Below, piece after piece: positions 1-5,443 of a stretch of 22,463 nt of DNA (its first letter is position 1; every line of letters starts with the position of its first letter). The translations under genes were made by a program, and so were the position numbers. Location of the stretch: assembly GCA_934255435.1 (NCBI GenBank), contig CAKQNZ010000014.1, positions 1 through 22,463 on the forward strand, in the 5' to 3' direction. The DNA is from an uncultured Clostridia bacterium. GTDB lineage: Bacteria > Bacillota > Clostridia > Peptostreptococcales > Anaerovoracaceae. The notes under the pieces are model-generated. The model did not search any database. It saw only the letters and a program-made list of their open reading frames with translations, and was not told the DNA's origin.

Positions 1-66
1 GCCATCAGCAGGTGCGACCTGCATGATCAACCGGAAAAAGGCTCTCCCCACCAGTCTTGCAATGGC

Positions 67-474
67 TCAGTCGTCTATCTCCCATTTGAGGATATTTCCT
101 GTTGCACCATCGATCTCGAAGTCGTATTCATAGCCGTTGTAGTCAAGTTCGCCTTCATACTCGATCCGGCCGTCGTCGTATTCACATTCCAGCTCACTGA
201 TATCCTTCTTCGCAGCTCCGGGAACACGTTCCAGGACTATCGATATCACTGCGTCCATGCCGATATCTCTGTTGCTGCCGGAACTGGAACTGCTGTCGTG
301 CTGCGATGTCTGAGACTGCACTGCCTGATCATCAGACGTGACACTGTTCGTATCTGACGACGGTACCGTGTTCCTGGCATCCCGGCTGCTGCATGCGGAA
401 AGACCGGCTGTAAGGCTGCAAGCCACCACCACAGTTATCATTATGATAATCATTCGTTTCGAAAAATTTTTCAT
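67..474 (-). CDS. PepSY-domain lipoprotein
   Basis: A predicted exported lipoprotein of 135 residues. The N-terminus is basic, then hydrophobic (about residues 9-24), and ends in a lipobox L-S-A-C with the lipidated cysteine at residue 28. A Ser/Asp/Gln-rich linker follows (about 29-65). Residues 69-135 look like a single PepSY domain: an amphipathic helix with V-P-G-A followed by acidic strands ending in D-G-A-T-G-N-I-L-K-W. PepSY domains are small extracytoplasmic modules often found beside two-component systems and peptidases; no catalytic role is established. I chose the ATG at 474 because GGAG sits 6 nt upstream. The frame stays open to 573 (GTG), and an ATG at 486 is also possible, but those extensions would bury the signal peptide. 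It is the third gene of the regulator-kinase operon, 170 nt behind the kinase, so it may be an accessory sensor for it (inference). Confidence 0.85.
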   Translation of the reverse strand: MKNFSKRMIIIMITVVVACSLTAGLSACSSRDARNTVPSSDTNSVTSDDQAVQSQTSQHDSSSSSGSNRDIGMDAVISIVLERVPGAAKKDISELECEYDDGRIEYEGELDYNGYEYDFEIDGATGNILKWEIDD

Positions 475-644
475 CTTGTTCTCCATCCTGCCGATATCCC
501 ACCGGCTTCTTTTCACCAAATCGACCATACCGTCCGGTGCAACTTTTGCATCAATCATCCCAGCTGCCGCCACTTGGCATGATCTTCACGCTGCTGAACC
601 CTGACTATACCACTGGCACATGTCATCTGTCACCGGCTTCCACA

Positions 645-2045
645 TCACTGACCTGCTGCATTATTCCCATCGCCCGTATCCTCGCTTCTAAACGGCAGCA
701 TGAATGTAAAACAGCTGCCTTCGCCGGGTGTGCTCTGTGCTTTGACCTTTCCTCCCTGTGCTTTGGCCAGCGTTTCCACCATGGAAAGTCCCAGCCCGTA
801 GCCGTCGCTGCTGCGGGAACGGTCCGCCCGAAAAAACCTTTCCCAGATGTGCTCCATGTCCTCGCCGGATATACCCGGTCCATTATCCTCCACGCTGCAG
901 CACGCCATCTCCCTGCCATCGCACTGCTGACGGCTCAGACTCAACTGTACATTTCCGGTGCCGTCCTCTGCAACGCCGTATTTCATCGCATTATCCATCA
1001 GGTTCAGTATCATCCTGATCAGCATCGTCTCATCGCCGGTGACATGGATCCCCGGCTGCACATCCGCTTCAACAGTCACGCCTTTCTCCTCTGCCAGACA
1101 TCTCTGCTGCTCCGCTATATCCTCGCACAGCGCACTGAGGTCGATGTCTTCTTTTTCCACCACAAGACGGCCCGAATCGCTTCTTGCAAAAGTAAGCAGC
1201 CGGTCCACCAGCCCCGACATCCTTCTGGCCTCACGGTTTATGACCTGCAGAGCCTTTTCACGATACGCTGCATCCTCCAGGGCATACTCGCTCTGGGAGA
1301 TCATCACCGCCAGCGGCGTCCTGAGTTCATGGGAAGCGTCCGATGTGAACTGTTTCTCATCATTGAAGGATCTTTCCAGCCTGTCGAACATGCTGTTGAA
1401 AGTCCTGCCCAGCTGATATATCTCATCGTGTCCGTCGCCCAGCTCTATCCTTCTGGAAAGGTCGGCGTCACGGCTTATCTCTTCTGCAGTGGCTGTCATC
1501 TCACGCACCGGTCTGAAACTTCGTTTCGACAGGATATATCCGCCAATGGCTGCGATGAGCATCAGCAGCGGAAACCCGATGAATGACAGCCTCATCATGA
1601 ATGCAAATGTACTTTTCTGCGCAAAGTCCCTGACTATACCTCTGACCCATATCTGCCTGCCGTCCACACTGAAAAGGCTGTCGTACAGATACCACACTTC
1701 GTTGTCATCACCATCCAGACTCCGGAGTTTTCTGTCATTCAGCTCAGGAAACTCAGCGATCTCTATGGGTCTGCGGCCTTCCACCAGTGTCCCGTCCAGC
1801 TCGTACACACTTATATACACACCGTCATCGTAAAATTCCAAATCCTTGTCTATGATGAAATCACTGCCGGATGCACTGATCTCGTCGCTGGCGTCCCGCA
1901 CCGCATCCCGCAGCTTTGTCTTTGCAAGCTCGCTGGCTCTGGTACTTCCCGTGTATATCATGACCCCGAAGAAGCAAGCGGTTATTATTATCATGAAAAG
2001 TGTATACCATATGGTTATTTTTCCTGTTATCGATCTTATCTTCAT
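645..2045 (-). CDS. Sensor histidine kinase, HAMP/HisKA type
   Basis: A membrane two-component kinase of 466 residues. The order is: transmembrane helix 1 (about 11-33), an extracytoplasmic sensor region of about 115 residues, transmembrane helix 2 (about 150-173), HAMP (about 174-227), and a HisKA dimerisation domain with the H-box S-H-E-L-R-T-P and phospho-acceptor His239. The HATPase domain follows, with N-box N-L-M-D-N-A (near 348-353), G1 box D-N-G-P-G (387-391), and G2 box G-Y-G-L-G-L (near 415-420). All phosphotransfer and ATP-binding motifs are intact. The ATG at 2045 is preceded by AGGA with a 7-nt spacer. It lies 32 nt after the response regulator stop, so the two are co-transcribed cognate partners. 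The length and order match OmpR-linked kinases with a short periplasmic-type loop. The signal is unknown; the adjacent PepSY lipoprotein points to an envelope stimulus (inference). Confidence 0.95.
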   Translation of the reverse strand: MKIRSITGKITIWYTLFMIIITACFFGVMIYTGSTRASELAKTKLRDAVRDASDEISASGSDFIIDKDLEFYDDGVYISVYELDGTLVEGRRPIEIAEFPELNDRKLRSLDGDDNEVWYLYDSLFSVDGRQIWVRGIVRDFAQKSTFAFMMRLSFIGFPLLMLIAAIGGYILSKRSFRPVREMTATAEEISRDADLSRRIELGDGHDEIYQLGRTFNSMFDRLERSFNDEKQFTSDASHELRTPLAVMISQSEYALEDAAYREKALQVINREARRMSGLVDRLLTFARSDSGRLVVEKEDIDLSALCEDIAEQQRCLAEEKGVTVEADVQPGIHVTGDETMLIRMILNLMDNAMKYGVAEDGTGNVQLSLSRQQCDGREMACCSVEDNGPGISGEDMEHIWERFFRADRSRSSDGYGLGLSMVETLAKAQGGKVKAQSTPGEGSCFTFMLPFRSEDTGDGNNAAGQ

Positions 2046-2077
2046 AAAAATATCCTGACCTGGTCCTCCTGCAGTGT

Positions 2078-2743
2078 CTACTTTATGATATATCCTGCAC
2101 CTTTTACGGTCTGTATTTTCTTTTCATCAAAATCCTTGTCTATCTTGCGGCGGAGGTGATACATGTAAACGTCGATGACGTTGGAACCCCCGTCATAGTC
2201 GTAGTTCCATATATGGTTTGACAGCTTGTCCCTGGAAAGCACTCTGCCCTGGTTCTGCATTAGGTATTCCAGGATGTCGAATTCCCTGGCAGTGAGTTTT
2301 ATTTCCTTTCCGCCTCTTGTCACTGTCCTGGATGCTGTATCCAGCGTCAGGTCTCCTGATGATATCACGTTGCCGGCACGCTCGCCCCCACGCCTGACGA
2401 TAGCCCTGACACGTGCCATCAGCTCGCTGAAATCAAAGGGTTTCACAAGGTAGTCGTCTGCTCCGGCATCAAGTCCTGCCACACGGTCCTCCACAGTGCC
2501 CATTGCAGTCAGCAGCAGCACCGGCGTGTTGTTCCCGGAGGCACGCATTTCTCTGAGCACCCCTATTCCGGTGATCCCCGGCAGCATTATGTCCAGGATG
2601 ATCCCGTCGTATTCAGCACATCTTATGAAATCCAGAGCATCGTCTCCGGTATAGCATGCGTCCACGCTGTAATGTTCGCTTTTGAGTTTCCTGACTATTA
2701 TTTCATTCAGATCCTTCTGATCCTCTACTACAAGTAATCTCAT
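2078..2743 (-). CDS. OmpR/PhoB-family response regulator
   Basis: A DNA-binding response regulator of 221 residues. The receiver domain (about 1-112) has the acidic pocket E7-D8, phospho-acceptor Asp51 in I-L-D-I-M-L-P-G, Thr79 and Lys101 in K-P-F-D. The C-terminal winged-helix domain (about 126-220) has the recognition-helix region N-V-I-D-V-Y-M-Y-H-L-R-R-K-I-D typical of OmpR/PhoB proteins. The length is normal for the family and no key residue is missing. The ATG at 2743 has AGGAG 8 nt upstream. It is the first gene of a three-gene minus-strand operon (regulator, kinase, PepSY lipoprotein) and sits directly behind an extended -10 promoter. Targets cannot be inferred; autoregulation is common in the family. 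Confidence 0.96.
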   Translation of the reverse strand: MRLLVVEDQKDLNEIIVRKLKSEHYSVDACYTGDDALDFIRCAEYDGIILDIMLPGITGIGVLREMRASGNNTPVLLLTAMGTVEDRVAGLDAGADDYLVKPFDFSELMARVRAIVRRGGERAGNVISSGDLTLDTASRTVTRGGKEIKLTAREFDILEYLMQNQGRVLSRDKLSNHIWNYDYDGGSNVIDVYMYHLRRKIDKDFDEKKIQTVKGAGYIIK

Positions 2744-2768
2744 GATCGTCGCTCCTCTCGTCGTTTAT

Positions 2769-2777
2769 ATTATATCA
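2769..2777 (-). promoter_or_regulatory. Extended -10 promoter of the two-component operon
   Basis: On the minus strand TGA-TATAAT gives a perfect -10 hexamer (2769-2774) with the TGn extension (2775-2777). There is no good -35 box, which is common for extended -10 promoters. Transcription would start near 2762, about 19 nt before the regulator start codon. Confidence 0.5.
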
Positions 2778-3073
2778 GCGCAAAATTAAAATCGCATTAA
2801 TACCAGCAAAAATGTTATCCACATAAATACTTTACAAATCGATCTGGCACATACTCCTCCCCGCTATTCTTTGAGATCCACGTGAACATGTGACAGCATA
2901 TGGGCAGCCAGGACCGATCAGAGCCTGGACATATATAAACACCTGGACACCCTGTGAACGACAGTTCCATATTCCATATAAAGTGCAGTTTTCGACCGTA
3001 TCGGGATATACGACGCCAGCTGCATGAAAAGATACCGTATCATATATAGTCACAGGCTCTCCGATATTTCCCC
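2778..3073. other. Non-coding stretch with one exact DnaA-box match
   Basis: No gene is supported here on either strand. A perfect 9-mer TTATCCACA lies at 2815-2823 on the plus strand. This is the consensus DnaA box, but it is isolated. The rest is unremarkable intergenic sequence up to the small-RNA promoter. Confidence 0.4.
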
Positions 3074-3102
3074 TTGCCCCCGCCCGAAAAATGGAGTATA
3101 CT
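3074..3102 (+). promoter_or_regulatory. Sigma-A type promoter of a candidate small RNA
   Basis: TTGCCC (3074-3079) and TATACT (3097-3102) are separated by exactly 17 bp, matching 4/6 and 5/6 of the housekeeping consensus. No reading frame with a ribosome binding site follows. The next strong signal is a terminator about 195 nt downstream, so the unit looks like a small-RNA gene. Confidence 0.5.
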
Positions 3103-3108
3103 GTTTCA

Positions 3109-3305
3109 CAGTCAGGTCTATATACAACAGCGGGCAGAAGTATCCACGATGCAGCCCTGCGATATCAGCAAAGACCTGCAAAACAAAACAGAATAAGACA
3201 GTTCGGAACCATCCTGTCTCTAAACAAAACTACGGGACAAACAGCAGACTTTCAGACAAGTCGATGCTGTGATTTTGGATGGTGCTTTTCAAGCACCTTT
3301 TTTTT
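3109..3305 (+). ncRNA. Candidate structured small RNA (about 197 nt)
   Basis: Bounded by the promoter at 3074-3102 and a textbook terminator. Four stem-loops can be drawn. (1) CAGGTCT (3113-3119) pairs with AGACCTG (3172-3178), enclosing a GC-rich sub-stem. (2) AGACAG (3196-3201) pairs with CTGTCT (3214-3219). (3) ACAGCA+GACTT (3241-3251) pairs with AAGTC and TGCTGT (3258-3270), 11 bp with a 2-nt bulge. (4) The terminator stem. The linkers are A/C-rich and unpaired. TCACAG near the 5' end could alternatively pair with CTGTGA at 3267-3272. The size is close to that of 6S RNA, but I cannot match it to 6S, tmRNA, SRP or RNase P RNA from the sequence. Short overlapping frames lack ribosome binding sites and I do not consider them coding. 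Confidence 0.45.
3281..3305 (+). terminator. Rho-independent terminator of the small-RNA unit
   Basis: GGTGCTT, a TTC loop and AAGCACC form a perfect 7-bp stem (3281-3297) followed by eight T residues (3298-3305). The T-tract lies only on the plus-strand side, so it ends plus-strand transcription, although no plus-strand protein gene precedes it. Confidence 0.85.
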
Positions 3306-3324
3306 ATGACCTATCCCCGAAGCT

Positions 3325-3490
3325 TGAAGCCCTGCGGATTTTCCCCGGCTTCAGCTGGAATGGAAAATGCGACAGCAGGGAGCGCAGCGAGTCGGAGCAC
3401 CGAAGGTGCGTTATCCCAGTGAGCTTGCGAGCTGAGGAAGGCCTCATGCAAGCACCGCAGCGCTTTAGCGCGTGGCGGTGTACTGCTCGA
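3325..3490. repeat. Run of small GC-rich hairpins
   Basis: A chain of short inverted repeats with no gene: TGAAGCC/GGCTTCA (3325-3353), CACC-GAA-GGTG inside GAGCACCGAAGGTGCG, AGCT-TGCG-AGCT, and a nested stem CACCGC...GCGGTG enclosing GCGC-TTTA-GCGC near 3454-3480. The pattern resembles short degenerate stem-loop repeats scattered between genes in many Firmicutes. No open frame with a ribosome binding site crosses it. Confidence 0.4.
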
Positions 3491-3506
3491 TTTCGCAGAA
3501 GGTCAA

Positions 3507-3552
3507 ACACAACGGTTTCCCAAATCTGTGATTTGGCTGAAACCGACTGTGT
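3507..3552. repeat. Long nested hairpin
   Basis: ACACA (3507-3511), CGGTTTC (3513-3519) and CCAAATC pair in order with GATTTGG, GAAACCG and TGTGT (3548-3552), leaving a 3-nt TGT loop. That makes about 19 paired bases with small bulges. It is flanked by GCAGAAGGTC and GATCTTCTGC, a near-perfect outer inverted repeat. It is not followed by a T-tract, so it is not a standard terminator. Confidence 0.5.
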
Positions 3553-3628
3553 AATTTTACTTCAATGATCTTCTGCTTTCAGTGTCTGCTATTTCAGGTG
3601 GAAGATCAAACGCAATTCCATCCCCAGC

Positions 3629-3700
3629 TTTATCCACCGCTGTGGATAAAATCGCATATCTCAACGTTTCTGAAAGGCAGATCTGTCCACAGTTGTGGAC
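3629..3700. promoter_or_regulatory. Twin dyads TCCAC-N4-GTGGA upstream of the radical-SAM gene
   Basis: Two inverted repeats share the core TCCAC-N4-GTGGA: one at 3633-3646 (N4 = CGCT, extended to TTTATCCAC...GTGGATAAA, 3629-3650) and one at 3686-3699 (N4 = AGTT, extended by G and C). The repeat distance is exactly 53 bp, about five helical turns, so both would face the same side. They lie 40-110 bp before the start codon at 3739. They are candidate operators. The first dyad also contains an exact DnaA box on the minus strand (3641-3649), so DnaA binding is the main alternative. No preQ1-I riboswitch-like sequence was recognised in this leader. Confidence 0.45.
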
Positions 3701-3738
3701 TTCCGTACTGGATAATTCGTGAAAGGATAAGATTTTTC

Positions 3739-4461
3739 ATGACTATGGAACGATACAGTATCATCCACGAAAAAAATCCCCGTGAGATCGTTCTCCTGCG
3801 GGGCCGTGGCTGTCGGTGGCGACGCTGCCGTTTCTGCGACTACCATCTGGATTTTTCAAAAGATAAAGATGCTAACCTGGCGCTGAACCGCAGCGTGCTG
3901 AACAACGTGACCGGGTTTTACAGGACTCTCGAAGCTATCAATTCCGGGAGTTTCTGCGACCTTGACGATGGCAGTATCGAAGCGGTGCTGGACACCTGCC
4001 AGAGCAGAGGCATCAGACAGCTGCACATCGAATGCCACTGGCGGGACAGAGATACCCTGCCTGACATCTGCGAAAAATTCAAGCAAGCAGGCATCCGTGT
4101 AAAAGTCAAGACCGGCGTAGAAACTTTCGATGAGATTTTCCGTGACGATGTTCTCCTCAAAGGTATGGAACATGCATCGCCTGAAGACATCGCAGCATAT
4201 GCCGACGAGGTCTGTCTGCTCTTCGGACTTACCGGCCAGACGAAGCATTCCATGGGAAGCGACATCGAAACAGGGCTGAGATTTTTCGAAAGGGTCTGCG
4301 TCAATCTGATGACGGAAAATTCCACAGACATGCAGCCGGACCGGGAAGTCCTGGGCATTTTCATGAAAAACATATATCCGGCATACCGGGACGATCCCCG
4401 GGTGGACATACTTATAGAAAATACAGATTTTGGTGTAGGAGGTAACAATGATGCAGAATGA
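3739..4461 (+). CDS. Radical-SAM protein, probable queuosine-salvage enzyme
   Basis: A protein of 240 residues. Near the N-terminus it has the cysteine cluster G-C-R-W-R-R-C-R-F-C-D-Y-H (Cys25, Cys30, Cys33). The spacing is CX4CX2C rather than the usual CX3CX2C of radical-SAM [4Fe-4S] sites. The body is compact, with a partial barrel and a V-K-V-K-T-G-V-E-T-F strand. The last 14 nt overlap the start of a YhhQ/VUT transporter gene, so the two are translationally coupled. Clostridial gut bacteria use a radical-SAM queuine lyase (QueL) with a queuosine-precursor transporter to recover preQ1 from queuine. Size, motif and neighbour fit that role, but the assignment is inference from context. I chose the ATG at 3739 because AAAGGA lies upstream and the start places the cluster where family members have it; an upstream extension to 3565 is open but reads through the dyads. 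ATG 3745 is an alternative. Confidence 0.8.
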   Translation: MTMERYSIIHEKNPREIVLLRGRGCRWRRCRFCDYHLDFSKDKDANLALNRSVLNNVTGFYRTLEAINSGSFCDLDDGSIEAVLDTCQSRGIRQLHIECHWRDRDTLPDICEKFKQAGIRVKVKTGVETFDEIFRDDVLLKGMEHASPEDIAAYADEVCLLFGLTGQTKHSMGSDIETGLRFFERVCVNLMTENSTDMQPDREVLGIFMKNIYPAYRDDPRVDILIENTDFGVGGNNDAE

Positions 4462-5155
4462 GATCTTACTGGCGGCTTCACTGGTCTTCATATTCGGAGG
4501 GGTACTGGTGATGTACCGCATTTTCGGCAAAACAGGACTGTACTGCGCTACAGTCATCGCAACTATCACAGCAAATATCGAGGTGCTGCTTCTGGTGGAC
4601 GCCTACGGCATGGAACAGACCCTTGGCAATGTGCTTTTCGCTGCGACTTTCCTTGTGACAGACATCCTCAGCGAGAATTACAGCAAGGAGGATGCTCAGA
4701 AGGCAGTGAACATCGGCATAGCTACGTCCCTCAGCTTCATCCTGATATCACAGTCCTGGCTGCTTTACAAACCCGCCGCTGCCGACTGGGCCCACGACAG
4801 CTTCGTGACCATATTCAGCAACACGCCCCGTATCATGATTGTCAGCCTTGTGGTCTACGCCATCTGCCAGCGTTTCGACGTGTGGGCGTATCACAAATGG
4901 TGGGCGTTCACTAAGAACCGTTTCGGAGATGCAAAGTCATTCCTCTGGCTCAGAAACAATGGATCCACGATGATATCCCAGCTGATGAACACAGTGCTCT
5001 ACAGCTTCGGTGCGTTCTGGGGACTTTACGACATCCCTACCCTGATAAGCATCTGCATATCCAGCTACGTGATCTTCATCGTCACCAGCCTGGCAGATAC
5101 ACCGGCAGTATACCTGGCCCGCAGGATGAAAGCGAAAATGCCTGAAGGTAAATAG
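4448..5155 (+). CDS. yhhQ: VUT-family (YhhQ) queuosine precursor transporter
   Basis: An integral membrane protein of 235 residues with about six or seven hydrophobic segments. It has the VUT-family signatures L-F-A-A-T-F-L-V-T-D-I-L-S-E-N-Y near residues 63-78 and S-L-A-D-T-P-A-V-Y near the C-terminus. Family members such as E. coli YhhQ take up preQ0/preQ1, and some homologues take up queuine. AGGAGG (4437-4442) lies 5 nt before the ATG at 4448 and 8 nt before the in-frame ATG at 4451, so either may be used. The gene overlaps the upstream radical-SAM gene by 14 nt, forming a two-gene queuosine salvage operon. Substrate choice cannot be read from the sequence. The enzymes that insert the base (tRNA-guanine transglycosylase and partners) are not in this window. 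Confidence 0.92.
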   Translation: MMQNEILLAASLVFIFGGVLVMYRIFGKTGLYCATVIATITANIEVLLLVDAYGMEQTLGNVLFAATFLVTDILSENYSKEDAQKAVNIGIATSLSFILISQSWLLYKPAAADWAHDSFVTIFSNTPRIMIVSLVVYAICQRFDVWAYHKWWAFTKNRFGDAKSFLWLRNNGSTMISQLMNTVLYSFGAFWGLYDIPTLISICISSYVIFIVTSLADTPAVYLARRMKAKMPEGK

Positions 5156-5178
5156 CAGCGCAGTCACTTTGCCTCCCG

Positions 5179-5287
5179 CCTGTCAAGTACTGTCGGGCAC
5201 AACGTACAGAGACTTATGTTTCGCACATGATTTGCATAGCAGTTTAATCAACAAATTTTTAAATATTTGACCTGTCTACTTGACAGG
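5179..5287. repeat. 11-bp inverted repeat downstream of the transporter
   Basis: CCTGTCAAGTA (5179-5189) and TACTTGACAGG (5277-5287) are exact reverse complements separated by 87 nt. The right arm also forms its own small hairpin, CCTGTC-TACTT-GACAGG (5271-5287). There is no T-tract. It sits between the converging yhhQ and hydF genes. Confidence 0.5.
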
Positions 5288-5338
5288 GGGCATATCAGTT
5301 TCGTTACACACGTCCATAAAATACTACATTGATGCCTC

Positions 5339-5378
5339 GTGTGTACATTTTTCAGATTTATTCCCGATTTGTACACAC
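5339..5378. repeat. 9-bp inverted repeat GTGTGTACA/TGTACACAC
   Basis: Arms 5339-5347 and 5370-5378 are exact reverse complements with a 22-nt AT-rich loop. A similar ACACACG lies at about 5315-5321. It lies in the tail-to-tail spacer between yhhQ and hydF; its role is unknown. Confidence 0.45.
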
Positions 5379-5382
5379 AAAC

Positions 5383-5440
5383 AGCCCGTTTACAGCTGAT
5401 TTTTGCATATGTATATTCATAACATCCGAAAAAACGGGCT
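5383..5440 (-). terminator. Possible terminator after hydF
   Basis: AGCCCGTTT (5383-5391) and AAACGGGCT (5432-5440) form a 9-bp stem with a long 40-nt AT-rich loop, starting 3 nt after the hydF stop. On the minus strand the stem is followed by GTTTGTGTG, a weak T-tract. The long loop makes termination uncertain. Confidence 0.4.
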
Positions 5441-5443
5441 CCA

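Noticed and set aside
537..1586. Long plus-strand frame opposite the histidine kinase
   Set aside because: Antisense shadow of a well-supported kinase gene, no ribosome binding site or domain.
3024..3309. Short plus-strand frames across the small-RNA candidate
   Set aside because: No ribosome binding sites; composition and overlap suggest chance frames in a structured RNA.
2815..3700. Replication origin suggested by DnaA-box matches
   Set aside because: Only two exact boxes and one near match over 900 bp, no dnaA/dnaN nearby, no AT-rich unwinding region, and most flanking genes keep the same strand on both sides.
3560..3738. preQ1 riboswitch before the radical-SAM gene
   Set aside because: No compact preQ1-I pseudoknot pattern with an A-rich tail near the ribosome binding site was found; the structures present are dyads.
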